DNA from: Cafeteria roenbergensis
Taxonomy: Eukaryota; Sar; Bigyra; Bicosoecida; Cafeteriaceae
NCBI GenBank assembly: GCA_008330645.1
Contig: VLTN01000027.1
Coordinates: 62,001 to 126,000, forward strand
DNA length: 64,000 nt
Reading direction: 5' to 3'
Made by a program: the position numbers and the translations under genes. The notes under the pieces were generated by a model. It made no database searches. It had not been told where the DNA came from and was given only the letters and a program-made list of their open reading frames with translations. Positions 56,519 through 64,000 of this stretch are shown here, in pieces. Within the stretch, counting starts at the first letter, position 1. Each line of letters starts with the position of its first letter.

Positions 56519-58756
56519 TTAGTCTGCGCCGCGCCGGCGCTTTGGCTGCCGGACACGAAGGCGGGTCAGGCCTAGCTTAGCTCCGCCGCTGGAGGGCGGC
56601 GCGCTTGGGCCGGAGTCCGCCCCTGCAATTCCAAAGTCAAACCCGACCACGTCGAGGAGCGGGCCGAGGGACTGGCGGCGGGAAACGCCGCTGGCCACGT
56701 CGCGAGCTGACGGGGCCGCGGCCAGCGGCACTGGGGCACGCCTGTCGCCAGGGGACGGTGCGGCCAGCTCAGCCGGCCTGGCGACCAACGCACCAGCAAG
56801 CGAACCTGGACCGTGGGCGAACGAGGTTGCGGAGTCCAGTCGACTGGCGATGCCCGGCCATGTGCCGGAGGCCGTGGCAGCTGCTTGAAACGTCTCCAGA
56901 GCCCCTGCAGGAGGCTCCGCCACAACCGCGCGACCGTCCTGCATCACCAGCGCGCCCGCCCCAGCCCGCGACTGGCGCAGCTTGGCAACGACGGCGGCAG
57001 TCGAGCGGACTGGAGACGCGCCGGCCAGGTCGAGCGGGCCAGCTGCGGCGCTGGCAGCCACCATCGTCACCAGTTGTGGCCCGGATACGTCGGAGTCATG
57101 CCAGCCGCTGCCCCAACCAAGCCCCGGCGCGGCAAGCACCGCCACAGGGCGGCCCAGAAACGCGATTCCGCCCATTTCCGCAGCCTGGTCGGGCGTCGCG
57201 TCCGCCACCGACACGGCACCAAGCCGAACCGACAGGGGTCTGCCCGCCGCGGCCTGAGCCAGCCGAGGCGAATAAGCGGGCCACTGCCCCGCTTGGCCCC
57301 CCTCGTCCTCCAGCGTCACCACTACCTCCACCTCTTGCTGCGAGCTGAAGCTGGTCGCGACGGCGGGGCAGTCCGCTGCGGAGCCGGCGCTGTTTTGGTC
57401 GTTGGGTTCGCTGCTGCCGCCGCCTCCGCGGCTGCTGCTGGCACTGCTGTTGTTGTTGCTGCTGCTGCTGCTGCTGCTGTTGCTGCTGTTGCTGCTGCTA
57501 CTGGGCGGCACGCTGGGCACCCCAACTGCTGCGGTGCTGTCGGAGTGGCCACCCATCGCAACCTCCGACGCCCCGCCCACGCCAAGCCCGCCTGCGAGAC
57601 CATGCCGCAGCACAGTGACAGTCGCGGTTCCTCCGCACGGCAGGGACACTACCAGTCCTTCCCACAGGCACCTGCCACTACGGCCAGTCACGGCTGCAGG
57701 GGCCGACGCAGCGTCCGCTCCAAGCAGCTCCGCAGCAGACACAGTCCCGTCGGACGCAACAGGCACGCCCTCAACCGACCAAAGGACGTCTCCACGACGG
57801 AGGCCTCCTGTGCCCGCCGTGATTAGCACCCCACGGCCACGGAAGGCAGCGTCGCCCCAGCTTCCCCGCAGGACAGCTCGGCGAAGGGTGGCTCCAACAA
57901 GTGGCTGCCAGCCCACGCGGCACCAGCCGGGCCCTGGGAGCACAGCGCAGTCGGCGGGGAACGCCGGCCCGTCCACTCCCAGAGCCACGCACTCCAGTCC
58001 CCGGTCGGCCGGGCTGGTCTCCAAGCCGATTCGCTCAGCTGCCTGGTCAAGAAGCGCGGCGAGCACGACTGCCGGCACGGCGTGCATTTTTGCCAGCTCC
58101 GCACGCCCGGGCCATTGCGGAGGCCCAGTTGAAGCGGTGTGGGCAGCCACCGCTGTGCTCGGGGTGCCGGCTGGCTCCGCCTGGAAAATCATTCCAAGGC
58201 AGTTGCCGTGCGAGTCGATGACTCCAGCCCCGCTGAGACCATGCGCCGCGGAAGGCACAGCGAGCTCCCAAACCAGCTGCTTTCGGGACGATATCGCGGT
58301 TCGGCGCACCGCCGCTCCGACCACGCGGCTTCCTGCCAGCGAAGGGGTGTGATTTCCGTCACACGATCCGATGAGCACAGTTTCGTTCTCCTTTGGCGTG
58401 CGGAAGTCGAGCCTCCCGCCGCTGGAGGAGTCGCCAATCCGGCGAGCACGCTTGACATGGTCGGCTTGCGTCCCTCGGGCTGGGGCTGTGGCCAAAATAG
58501 CGACATCCCTGAGGGGCGAGCAGGCGAGCACCTGGAACTCCGTGCGCGCCCCGTCCTTGCAGGCCACACGAATCCGGGAAGCACGGGCCACGGTGTGGAA
58601 CGCCGTCAACACAAAGCGCGCAGAATGAAAGGCGCCGCTTGCCCTGAACAGCAGGCCGCACCCGGCCCTCGCGGACTGGCCCCGGGGTTTGTCGATCCCG
58701 GACTCCCCAAAGGATTCAACTCGCACCGCCTCCCAGCAACCCCACGCCGAGGTCAT
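56519..58756 (-). CDS. Trypsin-like/HtrA-like serine protease with PDZ-like region
   Basis: 745 residues from ATG 58756, no intron, stop TAA. The N-terminal 190 residues have a trypsin-fold layout with a full triad: H54 in VLTAFHTVARAS, D84 in SPLRDVAILAT and S175 in HGLSGAGVIDSHGNCLGM. The Ser motif is GLSGAG, where HtrA proteases usually have GNSGGP. Around residues 260-330 is a PDZ-like stretch (RGVLITAGTGGLRRGDVLWS VEGV), as in Deg/HtrA. The rest is Ala/Ser/Gly-rich with an Asn/Ser homopolymer tract. No clear signal peptide; peroxisomal TYSND1-type proteases have a similar plan, so location is open. The frame is open upstream to 59107, but that part overlaps the 3' end of TEL2 and lacks coding character. 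Confidence 0.78.
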   Translation of the reverse strand: MTSAWGCWEAVRVESFGESGIDKPRGQSARAGCGLLFRASGAFHSARFVLTAFHTVARASRIRVACKDGARTEFQVLACSPLRDVAILATAPARGTQADHVKRARRIGDSSSGGRLDFRTPKENETVLIGSCDGNHTPSLAGSRVVGAAVRRTAISSRKQLVWELAVPSAAHGLSGAGVIDSHGNCLGMIFQAEPAGTPSTAVAAHTASTGPPQWPGRAELAKMHAVPAVVLAALLDQAAERIGLETSPADRGLECVALGVDGPAFPADCAVLPGPGWCRVGWQPLVGATLRRAVLRGSWGDAAFRGRGVLITAGTGGLRRGDVLWSVEGVPVASDGTVSAAELLGADAASAPAAVTGRSGRCLWEGLVVSLPCGGTATVTVLRHGLAGGLGVGGASEVAMGGHSDSTAAVGVPSVPPSSSSNSSNSSSSSSSNNNSSASSSRGGGGSSEPNDQNSAGSAADCPAVATSFSSQQEVEVVVTLEDEGGQAGQWPAYSPRLAQAAAGRPLSVRLGAVSVADATPDQAAEMGGIAFLGRPVAVLAAPGLGWGSGWHDSDVSGPQLVTMVAASAAAGPLDLAGASPVRSTAAVVAKLRQSRAGAGALVMQDGRAVVAEPPAGALETFQAAATASGTWPGIASRLDSATSFAHGPGSLAGALVARPAELAAPSPGDRRAPVPLAAAPSARDVASGVSRRQSLGPLLDVVGFDFGIAGADSGPSAPPSSGGAKLGLTRLRVRQPKRRRGAD
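57425..57505. repeat. CTG/GTT triplet repeat coding Ser/Asn tract
   Basis: Interrupted CTG and TTG/GTT triplets on the plus strand encode mixed serine and asparagine runs in the protease, between its PDZ-like region and its C-terminal part. Confidence 0.85.
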
Positions 58757-58968
58757 GCCCGAGCGCAGGCCTACAGCCTTTGATTCTCTCGGCGCTTTGG
58801 TGTGGCTGATGCGCGCTGTGGGGGACCAGGCTGGTGTCAGCAGTGGCGCGAGCAGCGCAGAGCAGAACGACAACCACTCGACGAACCCAAACCTGGCCTC
58901 CCGATCGTGTCGTCGGCGCTGGCTGACGCTCAAGCCAATCCGAGCCAAGCAGCAGCGGGGGGCATGCG

Positions 58969-61900
58969 TCACGCATCCAGGGTGCCAAACGGCTTGAGCA
59001 GGGCCGCCTGCGCGAGGGCCGCAGTTCCTCGAGCGACCGACACGCAGGCAGCAGCCCGCTGACGCACGACGTCGTTCGCGTCCCCCTCTAGCGCAGAAGC
59101 CGCCCACGAAGCAGCCTCCCTGGCAGCTGCCGCCGACGCGAGAGCTGCGCCGGAGTCAGCCCCGCCGCGCCTGCCAGCGAGCTGCAGTGAGGCCGGGAGG
59201 GCGGAGGCGGCGGGCAGCAGCCCGCCGCCCACAGCAGCACCAGCGCCCGACGCGCTGTCCAGAAGCGCCTGACCGCCCGGCACGCGTGCCAGCAGCGCAG
59301 CCGCTGACCCCGACCGAGCCGCGGCTGCGGCGGCATCTGCGTCGCGGGATACCACTGCGGCCGCCACCAGCGCAGCCGCAGCTCGTACCCCCGCGTCCTC
59401 GTGCAGCAGCGCGGGCCGGCACGCCGCCCAAACGCGAGCGGTGAGCGCCTCGACGTCGGGGCTGAGCCGCGCGCACTCGAGCATCGTGGCCGCACACCGG
59501 ATGAGTGTGGCCAGCAGCAGCGCGTCTTCGCCCCAGGGGTCCGTGACGCCAGCCCTGCCGCGGAGCAGCGGCGCGCGAATCGTGGCCTCCAGGCCGGCCA
59601 GCACCGGGTCCAGGAAGGCCCTCGCCACTGGCCCGAACTTGTCGGTGCGGCGCGACGCGCGGGCAGCCTTGGCTCTGCCGAGGCGGTGCCCGTCCTTGAG
59701 ACGCCGGACCCGCGGCTCGCTTCGCTCCAGGGGGCCGCTGGGCTCGCCCTGAGCCAGACGAGGGCGGGCTGAAGCTGGAGCCGGCACGGCATCGAGCCCC
59801 GCCAGGAACGCCGCTGCGTCTGCCAGGAGCGACACGGCGTCCATCCGCACCCCGAGCGACTGCTCGGGCGCGAAGACGGTGCCGGCCACGACGGGCACGA
59901 CAGCAAAGGGGACCGCGGTGGCGAGGGCGAGCAGCGCGTCGGCCCTGAGTGGGTGAAAGGCCGCGATGCTGAACCGGTCGTCAAGGTGCAGCAGCGCGGA
60001 GGCGGCGGAGGGTGCCACCTCGAGCAGCTCGTGCTGGGCAGCCGGGGAGGCGACGAGAGACCGCACGAGGCGAGGCACGGCGCGCAGCGCAGCCAGCACG
60101 GCGTGGGCAGAGGCAGAGCTGCTGCGAACCGCCTCGATGGCTGTGCGGAGGTAGGTGGGGGGCGGCGCTGTCGGTTTGGACACGGGGTTGCGACCGAGCT
60201 GCGATCGGCCCAGCAGCGCCGACAGGTCCTCCACTGGGCGGCAGGCCTCCCCCGGCGGCACGCGGTACCTGCGCAGCCGCCTGGGCGCGGAACGGCCAGG
60301 GGCGGGGTCGCCCGCGCCCTCGCTTGGCCGGCCGGCGTTGCTGCTGCGGCCCCCCCTCTGCGGCGGGGCGAGGAAGGAGGCAGGGAGCGGCGGGACGCCC
60401 GTGACCAGGGGCACCAGCTGCCACTGCTGGGGCTCAGCCAGAGCGAGGCCGCCAAAGGCCGTCGTCGCAAGGAAGTCGACCGCCGGCTCGTCGGGGTCGT
60501 CGTCGCACGGCGGCTGCTCCTCCGTGCCGGGCGCTCGCCCGGCAGGTGCGGCGCAATCTTCCCCCTGGGCCGGCGCGGGCGATGGCGAGGCAGCTCCGCC
60601 CTCCTGCAGCGCATCTACGCTGCTCGTGGCTGCTGTTGGGTGCTGCGGAGCGACCGGCGGGCCGGCGCTTGGGGTCGGTGCCTCCTCAGTCGGAGCTCCC
60701 CCCGCAGCGGCAAGGGCACCGAGAGAGGCCAGCGCCCGGCACCCGTGGGGCTCGCCGCTCACGCCACTGAGCGGCCCCGGTGGTGCGGGGGCGGTGCGCA
60801 CAGGGTGGAGGGTGGCAGGGTCAAGCGCGTCGGCGCCCCACGCGGCGAGGCCTGGGTCCCCGGCGCGAACCGCGGCGGCCGGCAACTTGCACGGGAACGA
60901 GACGCCCTTGCCGGGGCTAAGGCACGCCGTCAGCGCCTCGCCGACCCGCATGCCAGCCGTACGCGCAACAGCGTCCACGCTGGACAGCCGGGCGCTCACG
61001 GCGGAAACGAGCCGGCCAGCTTCGGGCGTCGCTGCCGTCAGGCCGGTCTCGGGGCTGCGAAGGGATGCCGACCCCAGGCACAGCAGCAGCGACGCCGTTA
61101 GGGCTTCGTGATCCGCTCGAGGGAGCCTGGAATTGCGGCCAGCGGTTTCGCCGGACGCCGTTGGCGCTTCAGCCTCCCACCGGTCCGAAAGCGCGGCCAG
61201 CGGCAGCGGCTCGGCGCCGTCAGCGGGCGCCCCGTGGGGCGAGTCCGCCGGCCTGTGGCCGAGGAATCGAAGCGCGGCTGCTGGTGCCACCAGGCCGAGC
61301 GGCGGCTGGAGGCTGCGGCGTCCGGCGCTGCCGAGCAGAGCCAGGTGCACCAGCGCACTCCGCTCGGTGGGACCCATGCGATCGGCGGGTCCGAGGAGCC
61401 GCTCCAGGGTGCACGCCCCGGCCGCTGCATCCCCAGCGCAGGAGGCGGCTCTCAGCGCAGCGGGAAGCGCCACGGAGCGAGGCAGCCGTGCCCCGCACAG
61501 CGCTGCACCGGCACCCATGCCCTCAACGGGCGGGACCGCAGACTCCGCCAGCTCGGGAGCGGGCAAGCCGTGGCAGCGCCCGCAGGGCCCGGCAGCTGAA
61601 GCCGCCGAGTCCGCCGAGTCCGCCGATGCCGCCGAGGCCCACCCGCAAAGGAGGGCGGCTTGACACTGCGCGCTCCTCTCGACTCGCGCCCACAGCGGAG
61701 CCAAGCGCCGCCGGGCTGACTGAACGTCTGCCCACATGCCGTCAGCGCAAGGCCCCGGGCCCGAGCCGCGAGAAGCGGCTGCAGGCGGAGCGGAGGCAGC
61801 GGCAGCAGAGCCCGCTGCTGTCAACGCCGCGGCGTGCGCCATCGCCTGCCAGAACGGCCCTTCTCGGAGGGCAGGGGGCTGCCTTCCACGACACGCGTTC

Positions 61901-62241
61901 CCAGCGAGCACGGGGAGGCGAAAGAGAGCGGCCAGTGCGTCCCTGCCGCCTTTGACGGCCCCAGCGTCGTCTCGCTCCGCGGAGCCGGCCGACGGCGTTG
62001 CGCACGCTGCGAGCGCCGAGCAAGCAGCGGGGCCGCGCTCCACCATGGAAGCGGCGGCTGCTACTGCAGCAGACAGCTCAGAACTGCCCCGTGCGAGCGT
62101 CAGCAGCGAGGACTCGGCCTCAAGCACTGCTTCCGCCACGCTGCGACCCATTGCCGCGGGCCTCAAGCCCGCGGGCTCCGTGGGCCCTTCCCCCCGAGCG
62201 CCCTGGCTGTCAGCAGCCGGCGCCTCGCTCGCTGCTTCCAT
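58969..62241 (-). CDS. TELO2: TEL2/TELO2 telomere-length regulation family protein
   Basis: 1,090 residues, no intron, ATG 62241 (MEAASEAPAADS), stop TGA. TEL2 is the helical-repeat subunit of the TTT co-chaperone that stabilises PIKK kinases (TOR, ATM, ATR) with HSP90. Family marks seen: ADHEALTASLLLCLGSASLR and RLVSAVSARLSSVDAVARTAGMRVGEAL in the middle (TEL2 proteins read RL-x-S-x5-R-x2-GM-x-VGE), then the C-terminal Telomere_reg-2 block: TYLRTAIEAVRSS, VPRLVRSLVASPAAQHELLE, SALLHLDDRFSIAAF, RADALLALATAVPFAVVPVV, EQSLGVRMDAVSLLADAAAF. The last third is helical. Between the halves lies a disordered acidic/proline linker of roughly 100 residues. Divergent from the 62566 gene, 324 bp between starts. 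Confidence 0.88.
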   Translation of the reverse strand: MEAASEAPAADSQGARGEGPTEPAGLRPAAMGRSVAEAVLEAESSLLTLARGSSELSAAVAAAASMVERGPAACSALAACATPSAGSAERDDAGAVKGGRDALAALFRLPVLAGNACRGRQPPALREGPFWQAMAHAAALTAAGSAAAASAPPAAASRGSGPGPCADGMWADVQSARRRLAPLWARVERSAQCQAALLCGWASAASADSADSAASAAGPCGRCHGLPAPELAESAVPPVEGMGAGAALCGARLPRSVALPAALRAASCAGDAAAGACTLERLLGPADRMGPTERSALVHLALLGSAGRRSLQPPLGLVAPAAALRFLGHRPADSPHGAPADGAEPLPLAALSDRWEAEAPTASGETAGRNSRLPRADHEALTASLLLCLGSASLRSPETGLTAATPEAGRLVSAVSARLSSVDAVARTAGMRVGEALTACLSPGKGVSFPCKLPAAAVRAGDPGLAAWGADALDPATLHPVRTAPAPPGPLSGVSGEPHGCRALASLGALAAAGGAPTEEAPTPSAGPPVAPQHPTAATSSVDALQEGGAASPSPAPAQGEDCAAPAGRAPGTEEQPPCDDDPDEPAVDFLATTAFGGLALAEPQQWQLVPLVTGVPPLPASFLAPPQRGGRSSNAGRPSEGAGDPAPGRSAPRRLRRYRVPPGEACRPVEDLSALLGRSQLGRNPVSKPTAPPPTYLRTAIEAVRSSSASAHAVLAALRAVPRLVRSLVASPAAQHELLEVAPSAASALLHLDDRFSIAAFHPLRADALLALATAVPFAVVPVVAGTVFAPEQSLGVRMDAVSLLADAAAFLAGLDAVPAPASARPRLAQGEPSGPLERSEPRVRRLKDGHRLGRAKAARASRRTDKFGPVARAFLDPVLAGLEATIRAPLLRGRAGVTDPWGEDALLLATLIRCAATMLECARLSPDVEALTARVWAACRPALLHEDAGVRAAAALVAAAVVSRDADAAAAAARSGSAAALLARVPGGQALLDSASGAGAAVGGGLLPAASALPASLQLAGRRGGADSGAALASAAAAREAASWAASALEGDANDVVRQRAAACVSVARGTAALAQAALLKPFGTLDA

Positions 62242-62565
62242 CCCGGGGCCCCGACAGTCGCCCTACCGGCGGCCACGCTGCCCCACCAGAACCGAATTTG
62301 GCCGCCCCGGGGTTCGCCCGAATCAGAAGCAGAGTGGGCAAGACAGGACAGCTGCGGACGGAGTCCCGGATGAGTGTCCCCAGGTGCGAGCGCCCTAGGG
62401 AACCGGCGTCGGGCGTGAGCGTCATTGGCAACAGCAGCACATGGGCGGCGCGGGACTGCCGGCAGAGCCGCGCCACGCGACGAGACAGCCACCCGCTGAA
62501 GCGCGCTGCCAATCCGCGGCGGCCACCTCCGTGTCCTCGGCCCGCCGCTGGCGCACCAAGGAGCT
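62242..62565. promoter_or_regulatory. Divergent spacer between TEL2 and the two-TM protein
   Basis: 324 bp between start codons on opposite strands; both promoters are expected here. No TATA-like or other element recognised. Confidence 0.4.
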
Positions 62566-63678
62566 ATGCCCGTGAAGAAGGCTGCGGCTCCGGACCAAAC
62601 CGCCCAGGCGTGGGCGCGCGTGGGCAAGAACATCTCCCAGCAGGTCCACCTCATCGCGCCTGTGGCCGTGCTCATCGTCCTCGGCGTTGCTCTCAACGTG
62701 CTCCCGGTGCCGATCAACTACCTCGCGGCTGCCGCCGTCGTGGGGGGCGTTGCTTACGTCATCGGGCCTCGCTTCTTTGCGAGCGACGAGCCCACCGAGG
62801 CAGAGAAGCTCGAGACCGAGACGGCTGCCGAGGAGCTTGCCGCGCGCCTCATCCAGGCGGAGATCGAGCGCGAAAACGCCGAGTCCAACAAGCAGGTGAG
62901 CAGCAGCGGTTCGTCGTACATCCCACTGCGCCTGGGTCCTCGGCTGGAGGTGCCTTGGGGCTTGCCTGCGCATGCCGCCGAGAGCCGAGCCGCGGACAAG
63001 GCGGCTGCTTGCAGTCCGCCATTCCCCCCCGCGCAAGCCCGGCCCTGACCGCCTGCGCACGCCCGCCCCCGCCTTGGCCGCTGCGCTCGCTGCACTTCCT
63101 TGTGGGCCGGGCATCGCGTGGCGTGCGATGGTCGTGCTGTGTCCAGCGTGAGCGCCACTCCTGTTTCCCTCCCTTGTGCCGTGGCGCCTTGCCCGTCCCT
63201 CCCGACCGCGATGGTTTGCGCCCACGCAGCGCAAGAGCCAGGCGAAGAAGGCCGCCCGCCTCCAGCGCGAGGACAAGGATCGCCGCCGCAAGGCCGAGCG
63301 CGAGCGCAAGGCCGCCGCCCTCGCGCGCAAGGTGCGCAAGGCCGAGGGCGCTGGCGATGAGGAGGAGGACGACACCATGACCTCGGTGACCTTCGGCCGC
63401 CCCGCGGCCGTGGAGGAGACTGCTGCTGCAGCCCAGGACGACGACGACGTGTTCGACGACAGCGACGACGAGCTCTACGCCGCCTCCCGCCTCCTGGCAC
63501 GCAAGGCTGCTGCCAAGGTGAGTCTTGCTGTACCACCCGTTGCTTGGCCCCAGGCCTTGCGTCCTGGTGGCTGGCCGCTCGTCGCGCCGCCCCTCCCAGC
63601 CAGCTGTGCGAGCGCCGGTTGCAACGCCCCGCTCGCTCTCCCGCCCTGTCCGCGTGTCCTCGCCACCCGCAGCGCTGA
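62566..63678 (+). CDS. Small two-TM protein with charged coiled-coil tail
   Basis: Exons 62566-62895, 63230-63517 and a proposed 6-nt last exon 63673-63678 (CGC TGA), 207 residues. Introns 334 nt and 155 nt, GTGAG...GCAG, phase 0. A short basic N terminus precedes two adjacent hydrophobic segments (LIAPVAVLIVLGVALNVL; NYLAAAAVVGGVAYVIG) with a tight turn at PVPI, so both ends face the same side. Then an acidic helix (TEAEKLETETAAEELAARLI), a strongly basic coiled coil (RKSQAKKAARLQREDKDRRR onward) and an acidic DDDDVFDDSDDE patch before a final basic helix ending KAAAKR. Family not recognised; an ER or organelle membrane protein with a cytosolic interaction tail is a guess. If the last splice is wrong, the C terminus differs. 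Confidence 0.7.
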
Positions 63679-64000
63679 GCTGGAACAGGGGCAACGCGTG
63701 CGAGCATGGGCAGCCTGGAGCTGGGCTGGGGGCGGACTCGCTGCTTGTGGCACGAAAGCGTCGGATGCCGCTGTCGCTGCGCTCGCTGATTCTGGGGAAG
63801 AGCCGCATCCCACGGGCTGGCGCCTTGGCCGCGCTCGTGTGTGGGTTGGGCCGGACTGGGCTGGGCGGTGCGGACGCGCACCCAATGCGCTGCACGGACT
63901 CGTCACCCGGGGCCACCACGATGATTGTGTTGCGGCCGAGCACACGAGTCAAAACAAACTGGCAAGCACTCTCTGCGTCTCCCGAACTGGCGGGCCAACC
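63679..64000. other. Right edge of window
   Basis: 322 bp after the last proposed stop. Open frames exist on both strands, but I see no recognisable coding sequence, RNA or repeat. A gene continuing beyond the window cannot be excluded. Confidence 0.4.

Noticed and set aside
58757-59107. N-terminal extension of the protease
   Set aside because: It overlaps the end of TEL2, and its Arg/Cys-rich sequence does not look like a targeting peptide or domain.

Overview
The window is nuclear DNA from a GC-rich eukaryote. It carries replication-type core histone genes, spliced genes with short GT-AG introns, and typical eukaryotic proteins (eIF3g, TEL2, CFAP47, a SAC phosphatase, a DHHC acyltransferase, phospholipase B-like). 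TAA, TAG and TGA all occur as stops, so the code looks standard. CFAP47 implies a motile flagellum, and nothing in the window is photosynthetic. A small heterotrophic flagellate, for example a bicosoecid stramenopile of the Cafeteria type, would fit the base composition and gene content. That placement is inference, not something the sequence proves.

Layout. Positions 1-6743 hold a core histone cluster: H3 (+), H2A (-), H2B (+), a non-histone membrane protein (-), H4 (-) and a second H3 (+). H2A/H2B and H4/H3 are divergent pairs. All five histone genes end in the same 17-nt stem-loop, and the four complete promoters share a GCACTC element close to the ATG. Positions 6970-13876 hold an ankyrin/fibronectin-III protein, a membrane-anchored ARM-like protein, a protein kinase and eIF3g. 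Positions 14337-29375 are one uninterrupted reading frame of about 5,000 codons for a SAC-domain phosphoinositide phosphatase swollen by low-complexity insertions. Positions 29622-33291 hold a possible 65-residue protein, a DHHC-type palmitoyltransferase and a four-EF-hand protein. Positions 33810-45328 encode CFAP47. Positions 46155-56315 hold a SABATH-like methyltransferase, three secreted or surface proteins (MACPF, phospholipase B-like, cysteine-rich GPI/TM protein) and, between the last two, a tRNA dimethylallyltransferase. Positions 56519-63678 hold a trypsin/HtrA-like protease, TEL2 and a small two-TM coiled-coil protein.

Gene structure. I inferred 22 introns by matching reading phase across frame changes. 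They are 104-334 nt long, 18 of 22 begin GTGAG, and all end CAG. Joins rest on phase and protein-family continuity; no transcript evidence was available. Several neighbours are divergent with only about 210-330 bp between start codons (DHHC/EF-hand, IPTase/cysteine-rich protein, TEL2/two-TM protein), which suggests a compact genome with shared promoters.

Functionally the window mixes housekeeping (chromatin, translation initiation, tRNA modification, PIKK maturation), flagellar structure, lipid and membrane signalling, and a run of secreted proteins (48170-56315) that would suit a phagotroph's digestive or surface repertoire. I saw no mobile element, CRISPR array, rRNA or convincing tRNA gene.
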